Below are positions 50,312 to 59,477 of a stretch of 64,000 nt of DNA, piece after piece. Position numbers and translations under genes: made by a program. Location of the stretch: the NCBI RefSeq assembly GCF_019396385.1, contig NZ_JAHKRN010000043.1, positions 1 through 64,000 on the forward strand, read 5' to 3'. The DNA comes from Nonomuraea harbinensis (GTDB lineage Bacteria > Actinomycetota > Actinomycetes > Streptosporangiales > Streptosporangiaceae). Positions within the stretch are counted from its first letter, which is position 1; every line of letters starts with the position of its first letter. The notes beneath the pieces are model-generated. The model worked only from the letters and a program-made list of their open reading frames with translations, ran no database searches and had not been told where the DNA came from.

Positions 50312-50737
50312 GTGACCGAGGACACCGAGACGCGCGCGACAGGTGAGGCCGCCATCCGCGACGTGGTGAGCATCAGGCTCCCCGCCGACAGCGCCTACCT
50401 GTCTGTGTTGCGTACGGCCACAGCCGGCCTGGCCGCCCGGCTGGATTTCACGCTGGACGAGATCGAGGATCTGCGGATCGCGGTCGACGAGGCGTGCGCC
50501 ATGCTGCTCAACGAGGCGGTGCCGGGCACCGACCTGACCGCCGAGTTCGAGCTCACCGGGCAGGAGATGCAGGTCCGCGTCGAGGTGGCGACCGTCGGGA
50601 GCTCCGCACCGAAACGCGATGACTTCGCCTGGATGGTGCTGACGGCCCTCGCCGACGACGTCGACGCGGTGACCGACGCGGCCGATCGCATGGCGATCAT
50701 CCTGCGTAAGCGCCGAGGCGCGGCGAGGCCGGCGTGA
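50312..50737 (+). CDS. RsbW-like anti-sigma factor kinase
   Basis: 141 residues of the GHKL ATPase type (HATPase_c_2): IEDLRIAVDEACAMLLNEA carries the N-box acid, and DDFAWMVLTALADDVDAV the later ATP-lid region. GAGGAGG precedes the GTG at 50312. Its last four bases overlap the sigma gene start (GTGA). As an RsbW-like protein it would hold the sigma factor inactive until an anti-anti-sigma factor releases it; no such factor lies next door. Confidence 0.9.
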   Translation: MTEDTETRATGEAAIRDVVSIRLPADSAYLSVLRTATAGLAARLDFTLDEIEDLRIAVDEACAMLLNEAVPGTDLTAEFELTGQEMQVRVEVATVGSSAPKRDDFAWMVLTALADDVDAVTDAADRMAIILRKRRGAARPA

Positions 50738-51534
50738 CGGAAAGGACTGGAGCCATGGCCGCCAGCGACCACGCCGTGCCCGACCGGGTCCGTGCTCGCA
50801 TGCTGTTCGCCGAGCTGTCCGAGCTGGGCCCCGACGAGCCGCGCCGGCAACGCATCAGGGACGAGTTGGTCGAGCTCCACCTTCCCCTGGTCGAATACCT
50901 GGCCCGCCGCTTCCGCAACCGAGGCGAGTGGCTCGACGACCTCACCCAGGTCGCCACCATCGGGCTGATCAAGTCCATCGACCGCTTCGACCTCAACCGC
51001 GGCGTCGAGTTCTCCACGTACGCGACGCCCACCATCGTCGGCGAGATCAAGCGTCACTTCCGCGACAAGGGCTGGGCGGTCCGGGTGCCGCGCCGCCTGC
51101 AGGAGCTGAAGCTCTCGCTCACGAAGGCCATCAGCGAGCTGTCGCAGCGCGAGGGGCGCGCCCCCACGGTCGCGGAGCTGGCCGCCTTCCTGAAGATGAC
51201 CGAGGAGGAGGTGCTGGAGGGTCTCGAGTCGGCCAACGCCTACTCGACGGTCTCCCTCGACGCGCCCGACTCCGGCGACGACGACGCCCCCGCGGTGTCC
51301 GACTCGCTCGGCATCGTGGACGAGTCGCTCGAAGGCGTCGAATACCGCGAGTCGCTCAAACCGCTGCTCGAACGGCTGCCGCCGCGCGAGAAGCGCATCC
51401 TGTTGCTGCGGTTCTTCGGCAACATGACCCAGTCGCAGATCGCCACCGAGCTCGGCATCTCGCAGATGCACGTGTCGCGGCTGCTCGCCCGCACCCTCGC
51501 CCAGCTCCGCGAGGGCCTGACGGCCGACGACTAG
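50734..51534 (+). CDS. SigB/SigF/SigG-family RNA polymerase sigma factor
   Basis: 266 residues with regions 2 (LDDLTQVATIGLIKSIDRFD), 3 (RVPRRLQELKLSLTKAISEL) and 4 (LPPREKRILLLRFFGNMTQS, QIATELGISQMHVSRLLART) complete. GTG 50734 overlaps the anti-sigma stop; ATG 50755 is possible. This type controls stress and sporulation genes in actinomycetes. The stop shares CTAG with the converging membrane-protein gene. Confidence 0.93.
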   Translation: MTERTGAMAASDHAVPDRVRARMLFAELSELGPDEPRRQRIRDELVELHLPLVEYLARRFRNRGEWLDDLTQVATIGLIKSIDRFDLNRGVEFSTYATPTIVGEIKRHFRDKGWAVRVPRRLQELKLSLTKAISELSQREGRAPTVAELAAFLKMTEEEVLEGLESANAYSTVSLDAPDSGDDDAPAVSDSLGIVDESLEGVEYRESLKPLLERLPPREKRILLLRFFGNMTQSQIATELGISQMHVSRLLARTLAQLREGLTADD

Positions 51535-51917
51535 GCGTCGTCGCCGAAGAACGCGTGAGTGGTGGGAGGCGCCAGCAACATGCCCAGCCCGGCGAGGGCG
51601 ACCGCGATCAGCGGGATCCCGAGCGCGGGCTGGTCTGACTGGATGAGCGTCACGGCGACCGGCAACAGGAAGATCTGGGCCACCACGCCGGGGGCCCTCC
51701 CCCAGCGCTGGCCGGCCAGCAGCCCGCCCCAGGCCACCCAGAGCAGCCCGGCGCCGATCAGCACCCCGAACGCGGCCTCGGCCAGCGCGGCCGTCAGGTC
51801 GGACGCCCCGCCGAGCACGGTCCCGACCGCGGCGTAAACTCCCAGGCCCAGCGCGACCAGCCCCTCAAGGGCGACGATCACGGCTGCCATCACCAAACTC
51901 CACGGACGCTTCGCCAC
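51531..51917 (-). CDS. Small integral membrane protein
   Basis: 128 residues with about four membrane spans (VMAAVIVALEGLVALGLGVY; FGVLIGAGLLWVAWGGLLAG; VVAQIFLLPVAVTLI; LIAVALAGLGMLLA). The family is commonly found in actinomycetes but has no known role. It converges with the sigma-F gene; the two TAG stops share the palindrome CTAG at 51531-51534. Confidence 0.8.
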   Translation of the reverse strand: MAKRPWSLVMAAVIVALEGLVALGLGVYAAVGTVLGGASDLTAALAEAAFGVLIGAGLLWVAWGGLLAGQRWGRAPGVVAQIFLLPVAVTLIQSDQPALGIPLIAVALAGLGMLLAPPTTHAFFGDDA

Positions 51918-52021
51918 ACCCGAACCCTATCCGCCCCGGCCGCCTTACTTTCCCTGCGCGACCACCTTAAAAAAGGATGTTCACGACAAGCCGGACATCC
52001 ATCAGCGGCTACCCTGGCCTC

Positions 52022-52987
52022 ATGCGCGCGATGCTCCTGGTCAACCCCAAGGCCACCACCACCAACGCCCGCACGCGCAACGTGCTCCTCCGCGCGCTCG
52101 GCGCGGCCGTCGAGCTGGCCGTCGAGGAGACGGCCTACCGCGGCCACGCGGCCACGCTGGCCGCCACCGCCCGCGCCAAGGGCTACGACCTGGTGGTCGT
52201 GCTGGGCGGCGACGGCACCATCAACGAGACCGTGAACGGCCTGCTCAACCCGGTCAACGGCGCCCCCGAGCCGCTCGGCGACGACCCGAGCATGAGCCGC
52301 CCCGCGCTCGCCGTCATCCCCGGCGGCAGCGCCAACGTGTTCGCCCGCGCCCTCGGGCTGCCCAACAACCCGGTGGAGGCCACCGGCGCGGTGCTGGAGG
52401 CGCTGCGCGAGGGCCGCCGGCGCACCGTGGGGCTGGGGCAGGCGCTGTGGGAGGGCGAGAGCCGCTATTTCACCTTCTGCTCGGGCATGGGTTACGACGC
52501 CGAGGTCATCAGGGCCGTGGAGGGCCTGCGCGGCACCGGCCGCAAGGCCACGCCCGCCCGCTATGTGAACACCGCGCTGCGCCACTACCTCGCCACCGAC
52601 AAGCGGCGTCCGGCGATGACGCTGACCGGCCCCGGCATCCCCAGGGCCAGGGGCGTGTTCATGGCGATCGTCTCCAACACCTCGCCGTGGACGTACCTCG
52701 GCAGCAGGCCCGTCCAGCCCACCCCGTGGGCGGGCTTCGAGACCGGGCTCGACCTGCTCGGGCTGCGTCGGATGGGCGTCATGGCCCTGCTGCCGGTGAT
52801 CCGCCACATCCTCACGCAACGTGACAGCCTTCCGTCGGGCAAACACCTCGTGCAGCTGCACGACGAGGCCGAGTTCACGCTCACCGCGGACCGTCCCGTG
52901 GCCTTTCAACTGGACGGAGACTATTTGGGGGAACGTGAGGCCGTGACCTTCCGTGCTACACCGAACGCGTTACAAGTTCTGGTCTAG
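52022..52987 (+). CDS. Diacylglycerol-kinase family lipid kinase
   Basis: 321 residues from ATG 52022. The nucleotide-binding signature VVVLGGDGTINETVNGLL and the substrate-side PGGSANVFAR are clear. It phosphorylates a lipid alcohol at the membrane face. It lies directly before the whiB gene, as does Rv3218 before whiB1 in Mycobacterium tuberculosis. Confidence 0.9.
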   Translation: MRAMLLVNPKATTTNARTRNVLLRALGAAVELAVEETAYRGHAATLAATARAKGYDLVVVLGGDGTINETVNGLLNPVNGAPEPLGDDPSMSRPALAVIPGGSANVFARALGLPNNPVEATGAVLEALREGRRRTVGLGQALWEGESRYFTFCSGMGYDAEVIRAVEGLRGTGRKATPARYVNTALRHYLATDKRRPAMTLTGPGIPRARGVFMAIVSNTSPWTYLGSRPVQPTPWAGFETGLDLLGLRRMGVMALLPVIRHILTQRDSLPSGKHLVQLHDEAEFTLTADRPVAFQLDGDYLGEREAVTFRATPNALQVLV

Positions 52988-53007
52988 CTGGTTACATTCG
53001 GTCATGG

Positions 53008-53023
53008 TGTGACGCATACGACA
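53008..53023. promoter_or_regulatory. CRP-like half-site upstream of whiB
   Basis: TGTGA-N6-CGACA: one perfect arm, the other with two mismatches. In M. tuberculosis whiB1 is Crp-regulated, which makes this worth noting, but the evidence is weak. Confidence 0.25.
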
Positions 53024-53263
53024 GCCATTACGGGGAAAACTTGGGTATTGCCCTCTTGCGTGCACTCTCCGTGGCTGAAAAGCTCATAGTGACGTCGGAA
53101 CGTAGGACCTTTAGCCAAAACCCCTGGTCCTCCGCCGTATGCGGGCAGCCCCGGCTCCACCACAAGGTGCCGGGGAATTGTTCGCACGCCTTAGTGAAAC
53201 TCTTCACAAAGTAGTAGCCGCACCGGAGCCGACCGCAGGCTCCATCTACTAAGGAGTGGACGC

Positions 53264-53518
53264 ATGGACTGGCGACACCGAGCCGCCTGCCGTGACGTGG
53301 ACCCCGAGCTGTTCTTCCCGATCGGGAACACCGGACCGGCACTCATGCAGATCGAGGAAGCCAAAGAGGTCTGCCGTTCCTGTTCGGCCGTGGAAGCCTG
53401 CCTCAAGTGGGCGCTGGAGTCCGGTCAGGACGCCGGTGTGTGGGGTGGCCTCAGTGAGGACGAGCGTCGCGCGCTCAAGCGACGCACCGCTCGGGCCCGG
53501 GCCCGCGCGACCGCCTGA
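53264..53518 (+). CDS. whiB1: WhiB-family [4Fe-4S] transcriptional regulator (WhiB1/WblE-like)
   Basis: 84 residues. The four cluster cysteines are C9, C37, C40 and C46, the same positions as in M. tuberculosis WhiB1, and the turn GVWGGLSEDERRALKRR is present, followed by a basic tail. A NO-sensitive iron-sulfur regulator that contacts the primary sigma factor. About 276 bases of leader precede the ATG without another gene. Followed by a terminator shared with pdtaS. Confidence 0.93.
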   Translation: MDWRHRAACRDVDPELFFPIGNTGPALMQIEEAKEVCRSCSAVEACLKWALESGQDAGVWGGLSEDERRALKRRTARARARATA

Positions 53519-53603
53519 CCGACATCGACGCAGAAGGCAGGAACCCGCCTGAAAACCGCGACGAGCCGACCAGCCTGGCACGACACCGTGTCCGCCAGGA
53601 CCG

Positions 53604-53635
53604 CGCCGCGTCCCCGATAGCCAGGGGACGCGGCG
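53604..53635. terminator. Terminator between whiB1 and pdtaS
   Basis: A perfect 12-bp stem CGCCGCGTCCCC with an eight-base loop between converging genes. Confidence 0.8.
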
Positions 53636-53636
53636 T

Positions 53637-55121
53637 TCAGGCTTTCTGACGGTCTCCGGCGGGCAGCGGGATGGAGAGCGTCGCTTCCGTGCCGCCGCCT
53701 TCGCGCGGTCTCACCGAGAGCTTGCCCGACAGCTCCCCCTCGACGAGCGTGCGGACGATCTGCAGCCCGAGGCTGGTCGAGCTGTCGAGGTCGAACCCCT
53801 CGGGCAGGCCCCTGCCGTCGTCCCAGACGACGACGCGCAGCCGCTCAGGGCCCGACTCCACCACCACCTGCAGCCGCTCGGGCCGGCCGTGCTGGAGCGC
53901 GTTCTGCATCAGCTCGGTCAGGGCCATGGCCAGCGGCGTGGCGATGAGCGAGGGCAGCACGCCGAACGCCCCCAGCCGGCGCGGCGTGACGCCGGCCTCC
54001 GGCGCCGACACCTCCCCCGCCATCGCGATCACGCGGTCGGCGATCTCGTCGAAGTCGACGAACTCCTCCGGCGCGTGCGAGAGAGTCTCGTGCACGATCG
54101 CGATCGACCCGACCCGCCGCACCGCCTCCTCCAGCGCCTCCCGGCCCTCCGGCACCTGCAGCCGCCTGGCCTGCAGCCTGAGCAGGGCGGCGACGGTCTG
54201 CAGGTTGTTCTTGACCCGGTGGTGGATCTCGCGGATGGTGGCGTCCTTGGTCATCAGCTCGCGCTCGCGCCGCCGCAGCTCGGTCACGTCGCGGATGAGC
54301 ACCAGCGCGCCGATGCGGCCGCCGCCGACGATCAGCGGGATCGCGCGCAGCTGCACGATCGTGCCGCCGGACTCGACCTCGGTCTCCTTGGCGGCCCGCC
54401 CGCTGGCCACGATCATCAGGTCTTCGTTGATCGGCTCGTCGGAGTAGCACAGGGTGGCGGTGACCCGGCCCAGCTCGACGCCCACCAGGTCGGCGTGCAG
54501 GCCGAGCCGCCGGTAGGCCGACAGCGCGTTCGGGGACGCGTACGTGACCCGGCCGGCCCGGTCGAGCCGCAGCAGGCCGTCGCCGACGCGCGGCGAGCGC
54601 ACCAGGATGGGCTCCTCGCCGGAGAACGGGAAGCGGCCCTCCGCCACCATCTGCGCCAGGTCGGAGGCGCTCTGCAGGTAGGTCAGCTCCAGCCGCGACG
54701 GGGTGCGGGCGGACGACAGGTTGGTGGAGCGCTGGATGACGGCCAGGAACCGGGCGTCGCCGCCGGGGACGGCCCGTCGCACCGGGATGGTCTCCTCCCG
54801 CACCGGGACGCCCGTCGACCAGTCGGGGTCGCCCTCGCGGCAGATGCGCCGCTCGCTCCAGGCGGTGTCGATCAGCGGGCGTTCGCCCCTGGCCACGACG
54901 CTGCCGACGACGTCGTCGTGGTAGACGGTGGGGCCGGTGGTGGGCCGCATCTGGGCGATCGCGATCCAGCCGTCCTCCCCCAGCAGCGGCGCCCACAGGA
55001 TGAGGTCGGCGAACGACAGGTCCGCCAGCAGCTGCCAGTCGGAGACCAGCGAGTGCAGCCAGTCGAGGTCCGCCCCGTCGAGCGCGGTGTGGCGGACGAC
55101 GAGGTCGCTGAGAGTCGGCAC
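53637..55121 (-). CDS. pdtaS: PdtaS-like sensor histidine kinase
   Basis: 494 residues from GTG 55121 (VPTLSDLVVRHTALDG). N-terminal GAF-like domain with WQLLADLSFADLILWAPLL and RPTTGPTVYHDD, then a PAS domain (LRLDRAGRVTYASPNALSAY), a HisKA_2 phosphoacceptor (IREIHHRVKNNLQTVAAL) and a GHKL ATPase (MALTELMQNALQHG; VWDDGRGLPEGF). Cytosolic. The architecture and position next to whiB1 match Rv3220c, which signals to the RNA-binding antiterminator PdtaR, encoded elsewhere. The open frame upstream of 55121 has no homology. Confidence 0.92.
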   Translation of the reverse strand: MPTLSDLVVRHTALDGADLDWLHSLVSDWQLLADLSFADLILWAPLLGEDGWIAIAQMRPTTGPTVYHDDVVGSVVARGERPLIDTAWSERRICREGDPDWSTGVPVREETIPVRRAVPGGDARFLAVIQRSTNLSSARTPSRLELTYLQSASDLAQMVAEGRFPFSGEEPILVRSPRVGDGLLRLDRAGRVTYASPNALSAYRRLGLHADLVGVELGRVTATLCYSDEPINEDLMIVASGRAAKETEVESGGTIVQLRAIPLIVGGGRIGALVLIRDVTELRRRERELMTKDATIREIHHRVKNNLQTVAALLRLQARRLQVPEGREALEEAVRRVGSIAIVHETLSHAPEEFVDFDEIADRVIAMAGEVSAPEAGVTPRRLGAFGVLPSLIATPLAMALTELMQNALQHGRPERLQVVVESGPERLRVVVWDDGRGLPEGFDLDSSTSLGLQIVRTLVEGELSGKLSVRPREGGGTEATLSIPLPAGDRQKA

Positions 55122-55510
55122 GACTGCATCATGCGTGGTTTCCCGCCGAACATCCAAACCGGCGCCCTGGCCGTACGCGCTCAGAGGACGGCCAGTGATA
55201 ACCATCACATCACCGGCGGGGGCAGGAGACGAAAGGCACGTCTCCCGTACGACTGCGCACCTGCGCGAACAGGAAGGACGCGATCCTCGGTTGCCACGCC
55301 GCCCACGGCTGTGGATATCCTTCACCATCAGCCTGAGCTGCCCGTACGGGCGCGCGGCAGGGCAGGTGAGCGGGTCTGCGCGGAGCAGAGAGCCGGGGCA
55401 CCGGCGCGCTGCCCTCGCGCGCGGTTGACCGTGAGGGCAGATCTGGGTTCCGATGATCTAGCGGTGATCCGACACGCCCTCACCGCCGTGGCAGAAGTGA
55501 AGGTGAGAGC
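55122..55510. other. Intergenic region between pdtaS and the GntR gene
   Basis: Nearly 390 bases between divergent genes. No gene-like frame, hairpin or repeat stood out; a DasR-type operator was sought and not found. It must hold both promoters. Confidence 0.5.
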
Positions 55511-56230
55511 GTGACAGACGAAGGCCCTCGCGTACCGAAGTACTACGACGTGAAGCGGAGCCTGCTCGAGCTCACGAAGTCGCTCCAGCCGGGCACCGCG
55601 CTGCCCCCCGAGCGGACTCTCGCGGTGCGCTTCGAGACCTCCCGCACCACGGTCAGGCAGGCGCTGACCGAGCTGGTCGTCGAAGGACGGCTGCTGCGCA
55701 TCCAGGGCAAGGGCACGTTCGTCGCGCAGCCCAAGGTGGCCCAGGTGCTGCAGCTCACCTCGTACATCGGAGACCTGCGCACGGCGGGGCTGGAGCCCGA
55801 CACGAAGATCCTGGAGATGGGCTACATCACCGCCGACGAGCCGCTGGCGCGGCGGCTGGCGATCAACCCGGGCGGCCGCGTGCTGCGCATCCACCGCCTG
55901 CGGCTGGCCAACGGCGAGCCCGTCTCGGTCGACACCACCCACCTGTCGGCGCGGCGCTTCCCGCGCCTGCGCCGCGAGCTGGAGGTCCACTCCTCGCTGT
56001 ACGAGACGCTGCACAACGCCTACACCGTGCGGCTGACCGACGCCGAGGAGATCATCGAGACCGTGCTGGCCACCCCGTACGACGCCAAGCTGCTCGGCGT
56101 GGACGTGGGCCTGCCCATGCTGCTGCTCACCCGCCACGCCTTCGACGCCGACGGCAACCCGGTGGAGTGGGCGCAGTCGCTCTACCGCGGCGACCGCTAC
56201 AAGTTCGTCACCCGCCTCCGCCGTCCCTGA
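55511..56230 (+). CDS. GntR/HutC-family regulator with UTRA domain
   Basis: 239 residues from GTG 55511. N-terminal GntR winged helix ([20 protein letters not shown]), then a UTRA effector domain ([34 protein letters not shown]). The overall pattern resembles DasR, which binds phosphorylated amino sugars, but no chitin or GlcNAc gene is nearby, so the effector is unknown. Stands between pdtaS and bioD. Confidence 0.9.
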   Translation: MTDEGPRVPKYYDVKRSLLELTKSLQPGTALPPERTLAVRFETSRTTVRQALTELVVEGRLLRIQGKGTFVAQPKVAQVLQLTSYIGDLRTAGLEPDTKILEMGYITADEPLARRLAINPGGRVLRIHRLRLANGEPVSVDTTHLSARRFPRLRRELEVHSSLYETLHNAYTVRLTDAEEIIETVLATPYDAKLLGVDVGLPMLLLTRHAFDADGNPVEWAQSLYRGDRYKFVTRLRRP

Positions 56231-56254
56231 GTCGCGCCCCTCTACGCTGGGCCG

Positions 56255-56971
56255 ATGAGCGTCATCGTGGTCACCGGCACCGGCTCGGGCGTGGGCAAGA
56301 CGGTGGTGTGCGCGGCCCTGGCGGCGCTGGCCCGCACGCGCGGGGCGAGCGCGGCGGTGGTCAAGCCCGCGCAGACCGGCGTGCGGCCCGGCGAGCGCGG
56401 CGACCTGGACGAGGTCATCAGGCTGTCCGGGGTGCCGACCACGTTCGAGCTGGCCCGTTTCGAGCAGCCGCTGTCGCCGGCCGCGGCGGCGCGGGCGGCC
56501 GGGGTGCCGCCGGTGTCGCTCGCGCAGGCCGCCCTGCGGATCAGGGAGCTGGCCGAGAGCAGCCGGCTGGTGGTCGTGGAGGGCACGGGCGGGCTGCTGG
56601 TGCGCTTCGACGAGGACGGCGCGACGATAGCCGACCTAGCTAGGCTGCTGGGCGCGCAGGTGCTGGTCGTGACCGGGGCGGGCTGCGGCACGCTCAACCA
56701 CACGGCGCTCACCCTGGAGGCGCTCGCGCACCGCGGGCTGGACCTGGCCGGGGTGGTCATCGGCGGGTGGCCCGCCGAGCCCGGCGTGATCGAGCGGAGC
56801 AACGTGGCCGACCTGGAGATGCTGGCGGCGCGGCCGCTGGCGGGGGCACTGCCGGAGGGCGCCGGGCTGCTCGACGCCGGCGCCTTCGCGGCGGTGGCGC
56901 GGCGCGGGCTGGCCGTGACGCTGGGCGGCGCCTTCGACCCCGCCGCGTTCCGCGACTCGTACCACGTCTAG
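56255..56971 (+). CDS. bioD: Dethiobiotin synthetase
   Basis: 238 residues. P-loop GTGSGVGKT, the substrate Lys in VVKPAQTG, and the second-nucleotide-site pattern VVEGTGGLLVRF are all present. It carboxylates and cyclises diaminopelargonate to dethiobiotin, the penultimate step of biotin synthesis. Other bio genes (bioA, bioB, bioF) are absent from the window. It follows the GntR gene after 24 bases. Confidence 0.92.
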   Translation: MSVIVVTGTGSGVGKTVVCAALAALARTRGASAAVVKPAQTGVRPGERGDLDEVIRLSGVPTTFELARFEQPLSPAAAARAAGVPPVSLAQAALRIRELAESSRLVVVEGTGGLLVRFDEDGATIADLARLLGAQVLVVTGAGCGTLNHTALTLEALAHRGLDLAGVVIGGWPAEPGVIERSNVADLEMLAARPLAGALPEGAGLLDAGAFAAVARRGLAVTLGGAFDPAAFRDSYHV

Positions 56972-56973
56972 AA

Positions 56974-56988
56974 TTGCCGGAACGGCAA
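56974..56988. promoter_or_regulatory. Inverted repeat TTGCCG-GAA-CGGCAA before the XRE-cupin gene
   Basis: Perfect 6-bp arms around GAA, 20 bases before the ATG of the XRE regulator and right after the bioD stop. Likely its own operator. Confidence 0.55.
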
Positions 56989-57008
56989 GCCACGCTGCGG
57001 GAGTGGCC

Positions 57009-57590
57009 ATGACGGAAGCGATCGAGGACGTCCTGACCCAGGTCGGCCCCCGGCTCAAGCGGCTGCGCGCCGAGCACGGCCTGACCCTGACCGGGCTGGC
57101 CGAGGCCACCGGCATCTCCACCAGCACGCTGTCACGCCTGGAGTCGGGGCAGCGCCGGCCCACGCTGGAGCTGCTGCTGCCCATCGCCCAGGCCTACCAG
57201 GTGCCGCTGCAGGAGCTGGTGGGCGCGCCCGAGGTCGGCGACCCGCGCATCCGCCCCACCCCACGGCGGCTCAACGGCATGACCGTGCTGCCGCTGACCC
57301 GCCAGCCGGGGCCGCTGCAGGCGTTCAAGATGATCATCCCGCACCGGGGCGGCACACCCGAGCCGCAGACCCACGAGGGCTACGAATGGCTCTACGTGCT
57401 GTCCGGACGGCTGCGCCTGGTGCTGGCCGACCGCGACCTGGTGCTGAAGGCCGGGGAGGCGGCCGAGTTCGACACCCGGCTGCCCCACTGGTTCGGCTCC
57501 GCCGACGAGCAGCCCGTCGAGGTCCTCAGCCTCTTCGGCCGGCAGGGCGAGCGCATGCACGTCCGGGCCAGGCCGAAGTCGCGCACCTGA
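57009..57590 (+). CDS. XRE-family regulator with cupin domain
   Basis: 193 residues from ATG 57009, five bases after GGGAG; GTG 57003 is possible. N-terminal helix-turn-helix (LTGLAEATGISTSTLSRLES) and a C-terminal cupin (EGYEWLYVLSGRLRLVLADRD; HWFGSADEQPVEVLSLFG). Such regulators control a nearby metabolic gene in response to a small ligand bound in the cupin. The palindrome 56974-56988 is a probable binding site. Confidence 0.9.
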   Translation: MTEAIEDVLTQVGPRLKRLRAEHGLTLTGLAEATGISTSTLSRLESGQRRPTLELLLPIAQAYQVPLQELVGAPEVGDPRIRPTPRRLNGMTVLPLTRQPGPLQAFKMIIPHRGGTPEPQTHEGYEWLYVLSGRLRLVLADRDLVLKAGEAAEFDTRLPHWFGSADEQPVEVLSLFGRQGERMHVRARPKSRT

Positions 57591-57672
57591 CCGGGGGTGG
57601 GGCTAACCCCACCCCGGACCCGGACGACAAACCCATGTCCAGCGGACCTTCCACCTCAATACGGTGGATTCC

Positions 57673-58833
57673 ATGAAGGTCCCCCGTCCCTGGTCGGCCA
57701 GGGCCTGGCTGGACACCGCGCACGTGATCACCGGGCTGCCCGTCGCCTGCCTGCTCGCCGCGGCGACGCTCCCGCTGGCCCTGTTCCCCGCCGCGCTCCG
57801 CCACGCCCTGCCCTGGCTCACCGGGGTGCAGCGCTCCAGGTTCGCGGCGTTCCAGGGGGCGCGCATCCCGCCGGTCCCGGTGGCGTCCGGCTGGCGCACG
57901 CTGAGCCTGTGGCGGCAGGTGGGCTACCACGCGCTGTCGCCGCTCGTGAGCTTCCCCGCGGCCGTCCTGGTGTCGCTGGCCTGGGGGGCGGGCCTCGTGG
58001 GCGTGCTGGCCTTCCTGGGGCCGCTGTCCAGCCCGCCGCCCATGGTCTTCACGCCCGACCTGCGCGACCCCGCGGTGGCGGTCGTCTACGCGCTGGCCGG
58101 CGTCGTCCTGCTGGTGCTGGCGCCGCTGCTGGCCCGCGTCATGGCCGCGCTCGACCTGGCGATCGCCCGCGCGCTGCTCGGCCCCAGCCGCAAGGAGCTG
58201 GACGAGCGGATCGAGACGCTGACCGAGAGCCGCGCGGGCGTGATCGACGCCGCGGACGCCGAGCGCCGCCGCATCGAGCGCGACCTGCACGACGGCGCCC
58301 AGCAGCGGCTGGTGTCGCTCGCGATGAACCTCGGCATCGCCCGCGCCACGCTGACCGACCTGCCCGACCCCGCGCGCCAGGCCATCGAGCAGGCGCACGA
58401 GGAGGCCAAGCAGGCGCTCAGGGAGCTGCGCGACCTCGTCCGCGGCCTGCACCCCGCGGTGCTCAACGACCAGGGCCTGGACGCGGCGCTCTCCGGCGTG
58501 GCCGCGCGGGCCCCCATCCCGGTGCGGCTGGAGGTCGGCCTCGACCGCCGCGTCTCCCCGACGATCGAGGCGGTGGCGTTCTTCACCGTGTCCGAGGCAC
58601 TGACCAACATCGCCAAGCACGCCGCGGCCACCAGGGCCGAGGTGACCGTGCGGCGCGAGCGCGACCGGCTGCGCCTGCTGGTGTACGACGACGGCTGCGG
58701 AGGCGCGACGATGGACCGGGGCACCGGGCTGCGCGGCCTGGCCCAGCGGGTCGAGTCCGTCGACGGCACGCTGCGGCTGAGCAGCCCGATGGGCGGGCCG
58801 ACGACGATCGAGGTGGAACTACCGTGCGCATAG
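57673..58833 (+). CDS. Two-component sensor histidine kinase
   Basis: 386 residues from ATG 57673 (GTG 57664 is possible). Hydrophobic spans in the first 170 residues (VITGLPVACLLAAATLPLAL; VVYALAGVVLLVLAPLLARV), then a HisKA_3 dimerisation/phosphoacceptor region (ERDLHDGAQQRLVSLAMNL, His of RDLHDG) and a GHKL ATPase (VSEALTNIAKHAAA; VYDDGCGGA; GTGLRGLAQRVESVDG). No large extracytoplasmic loop, so the stimulus is probably membrane-linked. Overlaps the response-regulator gene by 10 bases. Confidence 0.92.
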   Translation: MKVPRPWSARAWLDTAHVITGLPVACLLAAATLPLALFPAALRHALPWLTGVQRSRFAAFQGARIPPVPVASGWRTLSLWRQVGYHALSPLVSFPAAVLVSLAWGAGLVGVLAFLGPLSSPPPMVFTPDLRDPAVAVVYALAGVVLLVLAPLLARVMAALDLAIARALLGPSRKELDERIETLTESRAGVIDAADAERRRIERDLHDGAQQRLVSLAMNLGIARATLTDLPDPARQAIEQAHEEAKQALRELRDLVRGLHPAVLNDQGLDAALSGVAARAPIPVRLEVGLDRRVSPTIEAVAFFTVSEALTNIAKHAAATRAEVTVRRERDRLRLLVYDDGCGGATMDRGTGLRGLAQRVESVDGTLRLSSPMGGPTTIEVELPCA

Positions 58834-59477
58834 TGCTCGCCGAGGACTCCGTGCTGCTGCGCGAAGGGCTGATCCGGCTGCTGGAGGGCTCGGGCATGCG
58901 GGTGGTCGCGGCCGTGGCCGAGGCCGAGGGACTGCTGCGGGCCGCCGAGGAGCACCGGCCCGACCTGGTGCTCACCGACGTCCGCATGCCGCCCACGCAC
59001 ACCGACGAGGGGCTGCGGGCCGCGCTGGTGCTGCGCCGTCAGCGGCCGGCGCTCGCGGTCCTGGTGCTGTCGCAGTACGTGGAGGAGCGCTACGCCGCCC
59101 AGCTGCTGTCGTCCGCCACGGGCGGCGTCGGCTACCTGCTCAAGGACCGGGTGGCTGACGTCGCCGAGTTCGTCGACGCGCTGCGCAGGGTCGCGGCCGG
59201 CGGCACCGCGCTCGACCCGGAGGTGGTGGCCCAGCTCCTGCTGCGCGGCCACAGCGACCCGCTGGACCGGCTGACACCCCGCGAGTACGAGGTGCTCCAG
59301 CTGATGGCGGAGGGCCGCTCCAACGCGGGCATCGGGCAGGCGCTGGTGCTCAGCGAGGGCGCGGTGGGCAAGCACATCGGCAACATCTTCGCCAAGCTCG
59401 ACCTGCCCCCCGCCGAGGGCGACCACCGGCGGGTGCTGGCCGTGCTCCAGTTCCTCAAGATCAGGAGCTTGCCGTGA
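58824..59477 (+). CDS. NarL/LuxR-family response regulator
   Basis: 217 residues from GTG 58824. Receiver domain with phospho-acceptor Asp in DLVLTDVRMPP and Lys in YLLKDRV; LuxR-type DNA-binding domain with LTPREYEVLQLMAEGRSNAG and EGAVGKHIGNIFAKLDL. The stop overlaps the DUF4097-like gene (GTGA at 59474). It pairs with the kinase just upstream. Confidence 0.93.
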   Translation: MRIVLAEDSVLLREGLIRLLEGSGMRVVAAVAEAEGLLRAAEEHRPDLVLTDVRMPPTHTDEGLRAALVLRRQRPALAVLVLSQYVEERYAAQLLSSATGGVGYLLKDRVADVAEFVDALRRVAAGGTALDPEVVAQLLLRGHSDPLDRLTPREYEVLQLMAEGRSNAGIGQALVLSEGAVGKHIGNIFAKLDLPPAEGDHRRVLAVLQFLKIRSLP

